A stretch of DNA of 64,000 bases from NCEH01 sp002257205 (GCF_043195105.1 NZ_JBAFWO010000002.1); one strand, 5' to 3'; numbered from the stretch's first letter, positions 1 to 17,140 are shown. The notes: a model not told the origin generated them from the letters alone. Made by a program: numbers and translations.

Positions 1-750
1 CGGTGGACAGGAAGCTTGGTTCCGGCGCGAAGAAGGCGAGGGTGGAATAGCCCCAGTAATTGCGTAGCCCCCGTTCCAGCAGAAAGCGGTCCTGAAGGAA
101 GGCGTGGACCGGCATCAGCTCGATCGCGGTAATGCCGAGCCTTTGCAGATGCTCGATAAAGCGCGGATGGGTCAGGGCCGCGAAGGTGCCGCGCTCGTGC
201 GCGCGAATGTCGGTGCGCCCCATGGAAAGGCCGCGCACATGGGCTTCATAGATGACCGTGTCTTCCCACGGCACATTGGGCGCGCGCTCGTCGCCCCAGT
301 CCGTCGCCTCGCCCACGACGACGGCTTTCGGCATGGCGGCCGCACTGTCGCGGCGGTCTAGCGAAAGGTCGGCCCGCCCGCCATGGATGCGATAGCCGAA
401 CAGGGCGTCCGACCAGCGCAGGGCACCGGTGATCTGCCGTGCATAGGGATCGAGCAGCAGCTTGGCGGGATTGAAGCGATGCCCCCGTGCGGGATCGAAC
501 GGGCCGTGGGCGCGATAGCCGTAGACCAGACCCTCGAAGGCGCCCGGAAGATAGCCGTGCCAGACCTCGTCCGTGCATTCGGGCAGGGTGAAGCGGGCCA
601 CCTCGCGCCGGCCGGACGGCTCGAACAGGCACAGTTCCACCTTTTCCGCATTGGCGGAAAACACGGCGAAATTGGTGCCGAGGCCATTCGGCACCGCGCC
701 AAGGGGATAGGGCCGCCCCGCCTCGAGACGATCGGGGAGCGGCGGCAGCG

Positions 751-754
<4 letters not shown>
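1..754 (-). CDS. glgX: Glycogen debranching enzyme GlgX, N-terminal part (cut by left edge)
   Basis: Isoamylase-type debranching enzyme that hydrolyses alpha-1,6 branches of glycogen in the cytoplasm. Only the first 251 codons are present. An N-terminal CBM48-like domain (about residues 15-110, with GTNFAVFSANAEKVELCLFE) leads into the start of the GH13 barrel at TVIYEAHVRG near residue 166. The catalytic residues lie beyond the window. The start ATG overlaps the glgB stop by four bases (ATGA), so it is the last gene of the leftward glgE-treS-glgB-glgX run and probably translationally coupled. The family call is firm; completeness cannot be judged. Confidence 0.9.
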
Positions 755-2991
<2,237 letters not shown>

Positions 2992-3023
2992 CGCAGGTCC
3001 TCCTGGCTGGCGCGGGAGAATGT

Positions 3024-6335
<3,312 letters not shown>

Positions 6336-9300
6336 TCAGGCCTCCCCGGACAGGCGGTAGATCGCAAACGGAAGGGCCGGGTCGAGATGCTGGTGCTGGA
6401 TCTTGCCGCTCCAGCTAAAAGATTGATCATGAATGAGATTTTCCACATGGAGGGTGGCATGGTCGGGCAGGCCGAGTTCCCACAGCGGAATCTCGAAGTC
6501 ACACCCCTGGGCCGCGTACGGATCAAGATTCACGAGGATTACCAAAAGGTTGTCACGGTCGGGGGTGAATTTAGCAAACGCCAGCACCTGGTCGTTCCAG
6601 GCATTGAGGAACAGCAGGCCGAGATGCGTGCGTAGCGCCGGGTTCTCCCGACGAATGCGGTTGAGAAGGGTGATCTCAGCACCTATGCCGCCCTCTGAAC
6701 CGTAATTTCGGGCCCGAATCTCATATTTGTCGGAGGACTTGTATTCCTCCTTACCCGGAACCGGGTCAGCCTCGCACAATTCGAAGCCGGAGAACATGCC
6801 CCACAGCCCGGAGAGGGTGGCGGCGAGGGCGGCGCGGGCCAGGAAGCCGGGGCGGCCCGAGGTCTGGAGGTAATAGGGATTGATGTCGGGCGTATTGACG
6901 AAGAAATGCGGCCGATAAAACTCGCTGACCGGCGGAGCCGTCAGCTCGGTCATGTATTCAATGAGTTCCGCCTTCGTGTTGCGCCAAGTGAAATAGGTAT
7001 AGGATTGCGAAAAGCCGATCTTCGCCAGCCGGTGCATGATTTTCGGCCGGGTGAAGGCCTCTGCCAGGAACACCGCGTCGGGATGCTGCGCGCGGATGTC
7101 GCTGATCAGCCATTCCCAGAAGGGGAAAGGCTTGGTGTGGGGATTGTCCACCCGGAACAGGCGCACCCCCTGGTCAATCCAGTGCAGCACCACGTCGCGC
7201 AGGGCCAGCCACAGGTCGGGCACGGCATCCTTCGCGAAGAAGTCCACATTGACGATGTCCTGATATTTCTTCGGCGGATTTTCCGCATATTTGATGCTGC
7301 CGTCGGGCCGCCAGTCGAACCAGCCGGGATGCGCGGCGAGCCAGGGATGGTCGGGGGCGCACTGGATGGCGAAATCCAGCGCGATCTCAAGCCCATGGTC
7401 CTTCGCGGCTGCCAGCATGCGGCGGAAGTCGGCGGGCGTGCCCAATTGGGGGTGCACCGCATCGTGCCCGCCCTCGTGCGAGCCGATGGCATAGGGGCTT
7501 CCGGGATCGTCCGGGCCGGGGGTGAGGGTGTTGTCCCGCCCCTTGCGGTTCTTCTCGCCGATGGGATGGATCGGCGGGAAATAGAGCACGTCGAACCCCA
7601 TGTCGCGGATGCGGGGCAAATCGGCGATCACGTCGTCGAAGGTGCCGTGGCGGGTCGCATCGCCCGAGGTGGAACGGGGGAAAATTTCATACCAGGCGGC
7701 GAAGGCGGCGCGCTCACGCTCGGCATCCACCGGGAACAGGCGCGGATGGCGCACCGCAAACGGCCGCACGTCGCTTTCCGCGAGAATCTCCTGCGTCCGC
7801 GGGCTCAAAAGCAGGTCGCGCGCCGCCGTCGCGTCCGCCCGCGCCAGCGCCAAGCCGAGTTCGGCGATGCGGGCGCCGGCCTCCCCGGTGCCGGAGGCGC
7901 TGGCCACCAGGGTCCGGCCTTCCTCGATCTCCAGCGCCACGTCGAGCCCCGCATTCACCTTGGCGGAAAAGGCGTGGTGGAAGCTGTCATAGGGGTCGCG
8001 CCACGCCTCGATGGTGAAGAGATGACGCCCCAGGCGTTCCAGGGGGAATTCGGCGCGATAGCGATCATTGTCGAGCGGCGCCATGCGCACTTCGCGCCAG
8101 CCGGCATCGTCGGCGGGCCGCCAGAGCAAGGCCACCGCGATGGAATCATGCCCGTCGCTCACTACATCCGCCTCGACGGAAATGCGCTCGCCGACCATGC
8201 GCCGCACCGGAAAGGCGCCGTCGTCCACGGCGGGGCTCACCGCTTCGATGGCGAGGCGCTGGGCTCGCGCGGCACTGAGGGCGCCCTTGCGGCCATGCTC
8301 TTCCAACAGAACGGGCTGGGGCCGCCGGCCGTGCAGGCGCATCACCCCGCCGGGCGGCACGGAAAGGCTGGATGTGGTGTCGAAGACGGTTCCGTCCGGC
8401 TCCTCGAACCGGGCGAAGCCGTCGGTGCGCGGCATCAAGGCGGCGCCGCTGGCGTGGCTCTCGCGCTCAAGGCTGGCATTGGCGATCACAAGGTCCGCCA
8501 CATCCCCGTCCTCGCAGTCCCGGATCAGCACGGCGAGCGGGGCGGCGGGCGGCGAGATCAGCCGCCAGGGGCCGCTTGCGCCACGGACGGCGCGCTGCGC
8601 CATGGCGTCATTGGCCACGGCGATGGCGGGCGAAAGATCGAAGGCGGCCGCCTCCCTTAATTGGGTCAGATCGGTGGCAAGCGCACCCGTGGGATCGAGG
8701 GGATCGCGCGCGCCGAATTCAAAGCCAGCCGGCACCAGCAGCCCGTCGCCCAGAGCGGCCGCGAGCGCGAGCGCCCGCCGATGGGCGCGGGAGGGATCGC
8801 CAACATCCGGCCTGGGCGCCAGTCGCGCGGCGAAGGGCGCCTCGGGAAATGCGATGACAGGCCCGAGCCGGTTCAGCAGCGCCATTTCTTGCGCGATCCA
8901 GGGCTTGCGGACATCCCACCATGCGAGCGAGGAAAAGCCGCCGTTGAAGCCGGCCGGCAGCAAGGCTTCGATTTGCGCATGTGTGAGGCCCGGCGTCCAG
9001 GCGAGAAACCGGACTGCGGCGTCGGCTTCCCGCCCGGCGGTGATGATTTTTCCCCACACCTCGGTTGGCACCCTCTGTGGGGCATCGCAGCGAAAGCCGG
9101 CGACGCCGCAATCCACCAAGGCGCCGACCAGATCGGCGAAATAGGCCGCGACCGCGCCAGCGACCCCTGCATCGGTGAAATTCACCTGCGCCCCTTCGCG
9201 CGTCGGCGGGCGGCGGGGATCGGGAACCGTCGGTTCGGCATCCCGGGGCAGGAACCATGAGGGTTCCATGGCCGGCAGCAGGCCGTCCGGCGCCATGCGG

Positions 9301-9620
9301 TCCACCACCAGGTCCAGGAACAGGTCGAGCCCCTGCTGGCGCGCCTCATCGGCCAATGCCGCGACGGCGTCGAGCGCATCGCCGGGCCGGTCGAAGCGCG
9401 CATTCAGCCGGTCGTGATCGGCGCTGAGGAACACGTTTTTGTCGCGGCCGGTGGCGAAGGGGGGGGCGAGCAGGATGGCGTCAAACCCGAGGGCGCCCGC
9501 ATGCACGCAGGCCCGGGCAAAGGCCGGCTGCGGCATCGGATCGAGAAAATACAGCCGGGGCGCCCGGCGGCCCGAAACGGAACTTTGATGGCTGGCGCGC
9601 GGTTCGGAGAGGATCAGCAT
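6336..9620 (-). CDS. glgE: Alpha-1,4-glucan:maltose-1-phosphate maltosyltransferase with an extra N-terminal GH13-like domain
   Basis: GlgE elongates alpha-1,4-glucan with maltose units from maltose-1-phosphate. The C-terminal two thirds carry the GlgE signatures: nucleophile Asp in FRVDNPHTKPFPFWEW (near residue 820), acid/base Glu in FLAEAFTRPK, and FVNTPDINPYYLQTSGRPGF. Residues about 1-390 are an additional amylase-like segment (GFDAILLAPPF, GVAGFRCDAPQRV, VIAFPEAPFA) that is degenerate and not part of the roughly 660-residue actinobacterial enzymes. The ATG at 9620 is preferred because the upstream extension is low-complexity Arg/Pro-rich sequence; its ribosome site is weak. First gene of the run that continues into treS, glgB and glgX. 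Confidence 0.9.
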   Translation of the reverse strand: MLILSEPRASHQSSVSGRRAPRLYFLDPMPQPAFARACVHAGALGFDAILLAPPFATGRDKNVFLSADHDRLNARFDRPGDALDAVAALADEARQQGLDLFLDLVVDRMAPDGLLPAMEPSWFLPRDAEPTVPDPRRPPTREGAQVNFTDAGVAGAVAAYFADLVGALVDCGVAGFRCDAPQRVPTEVWGKIITAGREADAAVRFLAWTPGLTHAQIEALLPAGFNGGFSSLAWWDVRKPWIAQEMALLNRLGPVIAFPEAPFAARLAPRPDVGDPSRAHRRALALAAALGDGLLVPAGFEFGARDPLDPTGALATDLTQLREAAAFDLSPAIAVANDAMAQRAVRGASGPWRLISPPAAPLAVLIRDCEDGDVADLVIANASLERESHASGAALMPRTDGFARFEEPDGTVFDTTSSLSVPPGGVMRLHGRRPQPVLLEEHGRKGALSAARAQRLAIEAVSPAVDDGAFPVRRMVGERISVEADVVSDGHDSIAVALLWRPADDAGWREVRMAPLDNDRYRAEFPLERLGRHLFTIEAWRDPYDSFHHAFSAKVNAGLDVALEIEEGRTLVASASGTGEAGARIAELGLALARADATAARDLLLSPRTQEILAESDVRPFAVRHPRLFPVDAERERAAFAAWYEIFPRSTSGDATRHGTFDDVIADLPRIRDMGFDVLYFPPIHPIGEKNRKGRDNTLTPGPDDPGSPYAIGSHEGGHDAVHPQLGTPADFRRMLAAAKDHGLEIALDFAIQCAPDHPWLAAHPGWFDWRPDGSIKYAENPPKKYQDIVNVDFFAKDAVPDLWLALRDVVLHWIDQGVRLFRVDNPHTKPFPFWEWLISDIRAQHPDAVFLAEAFTRPKIMHRLAKIGFSQSYTYFTWRNTKAELIEYMTELTAPPVSEFYRPHFFVNTPDINPYYLQTSGRPGFLARAALAATLSGLWGMFSGFELCEADPVPGKEEYKSSDKYEIRARNYGSEGGIGAEITLLNRIRRENPALRTHLGLLFLNAWNDQVLAFAKFTPDRDNLLVILVNLDPYAAQGCDFEIPLWELGLPDHATLHVENLIHDQSFSWSGKIQHQHLDPALPFAIYRLSGEA

Positions 9621-9910
9621 GGGCTCGTCACTGCGGCGGGAGAAGGCGAACGGCTCTCGTCCGGCGAACGGCCGGCTGAGCCCGTCAGGGAGGCAACGCG
9701 CCAAAGCGGCGGCGGTTCCCCTTCTTTCGCAGGCCATTGGGGCGAAGCAGGACGAACCGAAGGGGCGGGCGGGAACCAGCGCGGCGCGCCTTCCGTTATG
9801 ACGATCGCGCCGCCGCACGTGCCAGACGGGGGCGAAGCGTAATGCGCTGGTCGCGCCGGGCTGCTTGAATGGTTGCGACGCGGCGCCAAAAGCCAGGGGA
9901 AGGACCATCC
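9621..9910. promoter_or_regulatory. Divergent promoter region between glgE and the alpha-glucosidase gene
   Basis: This 290-base gap separates two divergently transcribed glucan genes and must hold both promoters. I see no convincing consensus -10/-35 or sigma-54 element and no strong inverted repeat, so no exact site is assigned. Confidence 0.35.
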
Positions 9911-11551
<1,641 letters not shown>

Positions 11552-11575
11552 GAGCCCCGCGCGGCGCGAGCGCGC

Positions 11576-13447
11576 TTATTCCGCGGCCTGCGCCATGGCT
11601 TCCAGATCGGCGCTGACGGCGATCCATTCCTCTTCCGCCTGCGCCAAGGCGTCCACCAGATCGCCGCGCTGCTTGTTCAGGCGGGCGGCGTCATTGGGGA
11701 ATTTCTCGATTTTCGGATCAGCCAGGCGCTTGTCCACGGCGGCGATATCCTTTTCGATCTTCGCCACCTGCGCTTCGACATCCTTGAGGCGCTTGCGCAA
11801 GGGGCCAAGCTCCGCCGCTTCCTCGGCCGGCGCCTCGCCGTCGATGCGCTCTTTCTTGCCGTCGCCAGTCATGCGGCCGTTGGATTTGCTCAAAACCTCA
11901 CGGCGATATTGGTCAAGGTCGCCATCATAGGGCTTCACCGTGCCGCCGCCGACCACCCAGAGCCGTTCCGCGCAGGCTTCCAGCAGATGCCGGTCGTGCG
12001 AGACCAGGATCACGGCGCCGGGAAAATCGTTGATGGCGTTGATCAGCGCCTCGCGCGCCTGGATGTCCAGATGGTTGGTGGGCTCGTCGAGGATCAGCAT
12101 GTGCGGGCCGTTGAAGGCCGCGAGGCCGAGCAGCAGGCGCGCCTTCTCGCCACCCGAAAGCGATGACACCTTAGTATCCGCCGCCGCGCCGGAAAAGCCC
12201 ATTTCGGCGGCGCGCGCACGCACCCTCGCCTCCGGCGCGTCGGGCATCAGCTTGCGCACATGCTGGGCGGCGCTGTCGCCGGGGATCAGCTCGTCCAGCT
12301 GGTGCTGGGCGAGATAGGCGACCTCCAGCTTGTCGGCGCGCACCACATTGCCCTTCTGGGGGGCGAGGCGGCCGGCCAGCAGCTTGGCGAAGGTGGATTT
12401 GCCGTTGCCGTTCGGCCCGAGCAGCGCGATGCGGTCGTCCTCGTCGATGCGCAGGTCGAGATTGCGCAGGATCGGCTTGTTTTCCACATAGCCGACCTCG
12501 ACCCGGTCCAGCACCACGATCGGCGGGGAGAGCAGCTTCTCGGGATGGCGGATGGAGATGGCGGCCTGGGTCTCGCCGACTTCGGCGGCGAGCGGCTCCA
12601 TCTTGGCGAGCGCCTTCATGCGCGACTGCGCCTGCTTGGCCTTGGAGGCCTTGGCGCGGAAGCGGGCGACGAACGCTTCCATATGGGCGCGCTGGCCCTC
12701 CTGCTTCTTGCGGGCCTTCTGGTCCAGCAGCAGCCGTTCCCGGCGCTGGCGATCAAACGAGGTGAAGCCGCCGCGATAAAGCGTCAGCTTGCCGTTGAAG
12801 AAATGCAGGATGTGATCGACGCTGGTGTCGAGCAGGTCGCGGTCATGGCTGATGAGGATGACCGTGCGCGGATAATTCGCGAGATAATCCTGAAGCCACA
12901 GTGTGCCTTCCAGATCGAGATAATTGGTCGGCTCGTCCAGCAGCAGCAGGTCCGGCTCGGTGAACAGCAGCGCCGCGAGCGCGACGCGCATGCGCCAGCC
13001 GCCGGAGAATTCCGAGCAGGGGCGCGCCTGCGCGCTCTCGTCGAAGCCGAGGCCGGCCAGGATGCGCGCGGCGCGGGACGGCGCGGAATGGGCGTCGATA
13101 TCCACCAGGCGGATTTCGATTTCGGCGATCCGGTGCGGGTCGGTGGCGGTCTTGCTCTCTTCCAGCAAAGCGGCGCGCTCGATATCGGCGGCGAGCACGC
13201 GCTCAAGCAGGCTGTCGGGACCGGAGGGGGCTTCCTGCGCCACGCGGCCGATGCGGGTGCGGTTGGGCAGGCGCACCACGCCGCTCTCCAGCTCCAGCTC
13301 GCCGACCAGCGCCTTGAACAGGGTGGTCTTGCCCGTGCCGTTGCGGCCGACCACGCCCACGCGCGCGTTCTCGGGGATGGCCGCGGACGCGTGGTCAATG
13401 AGCAGGCGCCCCGCGACACGGAGCGAAATATCGTCAAGAACGATCAT
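11576..13447 (-). CDS. ABC-F family ATP-binding protein (Uup/YheS type)
   Basis: Soluble ABC protein with two nucleotide-binding domains and no membrane segments; ABC-F proteins act on the ribosome. Walker A GRNGTGKTTLFK, signature FSGGWRMRVALA and Walker B LLLLDEPTNYLD in the first domain; GPNGNGKSTFAK, LSGGEKARLLLG and MLILDEPTNHLD in the second. The linker between domains is rich in Lys/Arg (about residues 240-300) and the last 80 residues form a predicted coiled coil, as in Uup. 623 residues. The ATG at 13447 is chosen from homology; the open frame runs on upstream without plausible protein sequence. Subfamily assignment is uncertain. Confidence 0.92.
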   Translation of the reverse strand: MIVLDDISLRVAGRLLIDHASAAIPENARVGVVGRNGTGKTTLFKALVGELELESGVVRLPNRTRIGRVAQEAPSGPDSLLERVLAADIERAALLEESKTATDPHRIAEIEIRLVDIDAHSAPSRAARILAGLGFDESAQARPCSEFSGGWRMRVALAALLFTEPDLLLLDEPTNYLDLEGTLWLQDYLANYPRTVILISHDRDLLDTSVDHILHFFNGKLTLYRGGFTSFDRQRRERLLLDQKARKKQEGQRAHMEAFVARFRAKASKAKQAQSRMKALAKMEPLAAEVGETQAAISIRHPEKLLSPPIVVLDRVEVGYVENKPILRNLDLRIDEDDRIALLGPNGNGKSTFAKLLAGRLAPQKGNVVRADKLEVAYLAQHQLDELIPGDSAAQHVRKLMPDAPEARVRARAAEMGFSGAAADTKVSSLSGGEKARLLLGLAAFNGPHMLILDEPTNHLDIQAREALINAINDFPGAVILVSHDRHLLEACAERLWVVGGGTVKPYDGDLDQYRREVLSKSNGRMTGDGKKERIDGEAPAEEAAELGPLRKRLKDVEAQVAKIEKDIAAVDKRLADPKIEKFPNDAARLNKQRGDLVDALAQAEEEWIAVSADLEAMAQAAE

Positions 13448-13663
13448 GATGCCCGCCTTCTCGCAGGCGCGAAGGCGAAGGGCAAGAAAAAGCGCCGGAG
13501 AACACGAAAAAGCGCCAGGGAAACGCAGCGACCCGCGCAAAACCGCGTGCGGGCAGGTATCGTGCTCCGTGGCGGCACGGTAGATCGGAACCTTCGCCGT
13601 GCGGCGACGGTTGAACAGGCAAGGCGGGTGCAGCGCCCGCAGAACCTCCCGAACCGTCCGGGT

Positions 13664-15511
13664 ATGACCAGCATGAACAGTTTCGTTCCCCCAGACGTCG
13701 CTTCGGATGCCCCCCGCGGCCATGCCATGCCGTTCGGCGCGCAGATCGAGGCGGGCGCGGTGCGGTTCCGCCTGTTTGCGCCGGCGCAGCAGCGTGTGAC
13801 GCTGGTGCTCGATGAAATCCGCGCCTTGCCGATGCATCGCACCCCCGACGGCTGGCACCAATGCGTGACCCCCGCGGCCGGCGCGGGCACGCGCTATCGC
13901 TTCCAGCTGGAAGATGGCCTGCTGGTGCCGGACCCCGCCTCCCGCCACCAGCCGGAGGATGCTCACGGCCCGAGCGAGGTTATCGACCCCGCGCGCTACG
14001 GCTGGCGCGATACGGACTGGCACGGCCGCCCCTGGCACGAGGCGATCCTTTACGAATTGCACATCGGCGCCTTCACCTCCGAGGGCACTTTTCGTGCCGC
14101 GACGGAGCGGCTCGACGATCTGGTGGAACTCGGTGTCACTGCCGTCGAGATCATGCCGGTGGCGGATTTTCCCGGTGGGCGCAATTGGGGCTATGACGGC
14201 GTGCTGCTCTATGCGCCGGACAGTTCCTATGGCCGGCCGGAGGACCTGCGCGCCTTCGTGGATGCCGCCCATGCCCGCGGGCTCATGGTGATCCTGGACG
14301 TGGTCTATAATCATTTCGGCCCGGACGGAAATTACCTGCACGCCTATGCGCCGTGCTTCTTCACCGACCGCCACCAGACGCCCTGGGGCGCCGGGCTGAA
14401 TTTCGACGGTCCCAACAGTGCCGTCGTGCGCGACTTCATGATCCACAATGCCCTGTATTGGCTTGAGGAATTCCATATGGACGGGCTGCGACTCGACGCC
14501 GTGCACGCCATTTTGGACGACAGCACCGACCGCTTCCTGAACGAACTGGAACGGCGCGTGCGCGCCGCCTGCCAGGGCCGGCAGGTGCATCTGATCGTCG
14601 AGAACGAGGCGAACGAGGCCCATCTTCTGGAGGGCGACCCGGCAACCCGCTTCACCGCCCAGTGGAACGATGATCTGCACCATGCGCTGCACGTCGCCAT
14701 CACCGGCGAGGCGCAAGGCTATTACGCCGATTATGCGGGCGATGCGGAAAAGCTCGGGCGGGCGCTGGCGGAGGGGTTCGTTTTCCAGGGCGAACACATG
14801 CCCTATCGCGGCGCCGCGCGGGGCGAGCCGAGCGCGCACCTGGCCTCCATCGCCTTCGTGGCGTTCCTGCAGAACCACGACCAGATCGGCAACCGGGCAT
14901 TCGGCGAGCGCATCACTGCTTTGGCGCCGCGCGAAGCCGTGCGGGCGGCGGCGGCGATCTATCTGCTCGGGCCGCAGATTCCCATGTTGTTCATGGGGGA
15001 GGAATGGGCGGCGGCCCAGCCGTTCCTATTCTTCTGCGGCTTCGAGGGGGATCTGGCCGAGGCGGTGCGCGCCGGGCGGCGGGCGGAGTTCGCCCGCTTT
15101 CCCGCCTTCCAAGATCCGGACATGCGCGCGCGCATTCCCGATCCGGTCGCGCAATCCACTTTTCTCGCCTCCAAGCTTGAATGGTCGGACCGCGACCGCG
15201 CGGAGCACCTGGACTGGCTGGACTGGTATCGCCACGTCATCGCCGCGCGGCGCGAGCACGTGTGGCCGCTCCTGCCGCTCTTGACGGGGCGCCTGTCCGC
15301 CACGCGGGTGGTCGGCCCGGCGGCGGTCGAGGTGGCGTGGACCCTGGAGGATGGCCGCCGGCTGTGCCTCGCCGCCAATCTCGCCGCCGACGCGCAGGAC
15401 GGCTTCCGCCCCCAGGCGGGTCTTGCTTTATGGACCGAGGGCGCGTTCGAGGACGGTCGCGCGGCGCCCTGGTCCGTGCGCTGGAACGTTGAGGGCGTTC
15501 AGGCGCCGTAG
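13664..15511 (+). CDS. treZ: Malto-oligosyltrehalose trehalohydrolase
   Basis: TreZ releases trehalose from maltooligosyl-trehalose, the second step of the TreY-TreZ route from glycogen. The 615-residue product has an N-terminal E-set/CBM48-like domain (FRLFAPAQQRVTLVLDE) and a GH13 barrel with AILYELHIGAFTSEGTF, VVYNHFGPDGNYL, GLRLDAVHAILDD (nucleophile), LIVENEANEAHLL (acid/base) and FLQNHDQIGNRAFG. Two in-frame ATGs lie nine bases apart (13664 and 13673). TreY is not in the window. The 3' end overlaps the convergent monooxygenase gene by 13 bases. A 216-base divergent gap separates it from the ABC-F gene. Confidence 0.93.
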   Translation: MTSMNSFVPPDVASDAPRGHAMPFGAQIEAGAVRFRLFAPAQQRVTLVLDEIRALPMHRTPDGWHQCVTPAAGAGTRYRFQLEDGLLVPDPASRHQPEDAHGPSEVIDPARYGWRDTDWHGRPWHEAILYELHIGAFTSEGTFRAATERLDDLVELGVTAVEIMPVADFPGGRNWGYDGVLLYAPDSSYGRPEDLRAFVDAAHARGLMVILDVVYNHFGPDGNYLHAYAPCFFTDRHQTPWGAGLNFDGPNSAVVRDFMIHNALYWLEEFHMDGLRLDAVHAILDDSTDRFLNELERRVRAACQGRQVHLIVENEANEAHLLEGDPATRFTAQWNDDLHHALHVAITGEAQGYYADYAGDAEKLGRALAEGFVFQGEHMPYRGAARGEPSAHLASIAFVAFLQNHDQIGNRAFGERITALAPREAVRAAAAIYLLGPQIPMLFMGEEWAAAQPFLFFCGFEGDLAEAVRAGRRAEFARFPAFQDPDMRARIPDPVAQSTFLASKLEWSDRDRAEHLDWLDWYRHVIAARREHVWPLLPLLTGRLSATRVVGPAAVEVAWTLEDGRRLCLAANLAADAQDGFRPQAGLALWTEGAFEDGRAAPWSVRWNVEGVQAP

Positions 15512-16662
15512 ATCCACCCATAATGGTCGATGAGCCGATCCGCGGTGATGCGCAGCAGCGCGTCGCGGGCGAATTTGGCGGGGCCGGAGAGATGATAGAC
15601 CGTGCCATTGGTGCGCGCGTCGCGCTGGATGCGCGCGGTGCGCGGCTGGCGGGCGGTCTCATAGGCGCGCAGCGCGGCGGCCACGCTGGAGGCGCGGTGC
15701 AACTCGGCGGCGAGCGCGGCGGCATCCTCGATCGCCTGGGCGGCTCCCTGGGCGAGGAACGGCAGCATGGCGTGAGCGGCATCGCCCAGCAGCGTGACGC
15801 GTCCTGAGCCCCAGCGCGGCAGGGGATCGAGATCATACAGGCCCCAGCATCGGAACGCGGGCGCGGCGGCGAGCAGCCGGCGCACCGGCTCGGCCCATTC
15901 GGCGAAGGCGGCATGAACGCGGCTCGCGTCGCCTTCCTCGCTCCAGCGGGTGACCGGCCGCGATTCCTGCACCACCGCCACCACATTGATGGCGCGGCCG
16001 GACCGCACGGGATAGGTGACGAGGTGGGCCTCGGCGCCGAGGAACAATTGCACCACGTTCGGCGCGCGCCCCTGCTCCACGGGCACTGTGGCCCGATAGG
16101 CCACGCGCTGCGCAAACACGGGCACCGCCGAAAGCCCGATCTGCGGCCGCACCACCGAGCGGATGCCATCCGCGCCCACCAACAGGTCGGCTTCGAGCGG
16201 CACCGGATCGCCGGCGCGGTTCGCCACCGCCGAAACCTGGCTGTCGCCGGCCTCCACGCCTTCGAGCCGGGCCCCCAGCAGGATTTCGGCACCGGCCGCG
16301 CGCGCGGCCTCGCTCAGCACGCGGTGCAAATCGGCGCGATGCACCACCAGGAACGGCGCGCCGAAGCGGGCGGTGGCGGCGTCATAGGCACAATGGGCGA
16401 TGACCGAATCGCTGCGCCCGTCGCGCACCTCCAGCGCATCGGGGGCGATCGCCACCGCTTCCAGGGCCGGCAACAGATCGAGATCGCGCAGGACGCGTGT
16501 GGCATTGGGCGTGAGCTGGAGGCCCGCGCCGACTTCCTCCAGCACTTCGGCCTGCTCCAGCACGCGCACGGACAACCCCGCGCGCCGCAAGGCAATGGCG
16601 CAGGTCAGCCCGCCGATTCCTGCACCGACGATGATGGCGCTGCGCGCGACAGGGGATGTCAT
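15499..16662 (-). CDS. FAD-dependent aromatic-ring monooxygenase (salicylate hydroxylase type)
   Basis: Class A flavoprotein monooxygenase of 387 residues: N-terminal dinucleotide fold IIVGAGIGGLTCAIALRRAG, the DG motif in LLVGADGIRSVVR, and the second FAD motif VTLLGDAAHAMLPFLAQGA. These enzymes use NAD(P)H to hydroxylate aromatic acids; salicylate and 3-hydroxybenzoate hydroxylases are the nearest described types. It stands alone without other aromatic catabolic genes, so the substrate is unknown. It ends inside the 3' end of treZ (convergent overlap) and is six bases downstream of the zinc-finger gene, with which it may be co-transcribed. Confidence 0.85.
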   Translation of the reverse strand: MTSPVARSAIIVGAGIGGLTCAIALRRAGLSVRVLEQAEVLEEVGAGLQLTPNATRVLRDLDLLPALEAVAIAPDALEVRDGRSDSVIAHCAYDAATARFGAPFLVVHRADLHRVLSEAARAAGAEILLGARLEGVEAGDSQVSAVANRAGDPVPLEADLLVGADGIRSVVRPQIGLSAVPVFAQRVAYRATVPVEQGRAPNVVQLFLGAEAHLVTYPVRSGRAINVVAVVQESRPVTRWSEEGDASRVHAAFAEWAEPVRRLLAAAPAFRCWGLYDLDPLPRWGSGRVTLLGDAAHAMLPFLAQGAAQAIEDAAALAAELHRASSVAAALRAYETARQPRTARIQRDARTNGTVYHLSGPAKFARDALLRITADRLIDHYGWIYGA

Positions 16663-16668
16663 GGGCGA

Positions 16669-16920
16669 TCAGGCGGCGACCGGCCGCTGCTCCCATACGC
16701 AGCCCTCGGGCTTGGCCTCGTCGGCGTGGAGCGCCGGATTATAGCGATAGAGGGTGGAGCAATAGGAGCACACCGCTTCCGTCTCATCGCCCATGTCGAT
16801 GAAGATATGGGGATGGTCGAACGGCGGTCGGGCGCCGATGCACATGAATTCTTTCGCGCCGACCTCGACCACGGTCACGCCGAGATCGTTGCAGAAATGG
16901 GGAATGCTATGGGCTGCCAT
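16669..16920 (-). CDS. Zinc-finger (CHCC) domain protein
   Basis: Small 83-residue protein with the CHCC zinc-binding pattern: a Cys in EFMCIGARPPFDHPHIFIDM, the following His, and AVCSYCSTLYRY near the C terminus. This matches the family related to the mitochondrial complex I subunit NDUFS6, widespread in alphaproteobacteria and usually encoded beside FAD monooxygenase genes, as here. The ATG at 16920 gives the typical family length; upstream in-frame codons are not needed. A role in complex I assembly is inferred from the eukaryotic relative only. Confidence 0.82.
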   Translation of the reverse strand: MAAHSIPHFCNDLGVTVVEVGAKEFMCIGARPPFDHPHIFIDMGDETEAVCSYCSTLYRYNPALHADEAKPEGCVWEQRPVAA

Positions 16921-17140
16921 GGCTGTGCCTTGTCCGTCATCGCCGGCCTGAATCCGCGCGACATTAGCGCTTCGTCCCGGCCCCTCCAAGGGGAAAGGGG
17001 CGCGCTGGATGCGGCGGCGCGACACAAATTGCGGCGCTGCCGCTAAGGTATCGCTGGCCGTGAAACAGGTGCGAGCCTTGCCCTTTTTATGCCGCTTCTC
17101 TAGCGTAGCACTCGCTCAACCGCGAACAGGGAGGCCCAGA

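Noticed and set aside
12260..13663. Rightward frame continuous with treZ but antisense to the ABC-F gene
   Set aside because: High-GC antisense shadow; TreZ homology begins at 13664.
11576..14878. A 1100-codon leftward frame that would extend the ABC-F gene upstream across treZ
   Set aside because: The extra 477 codons lie antisense to treZ and have no homology-like sequence; the ABC-F protein begins at 13447.
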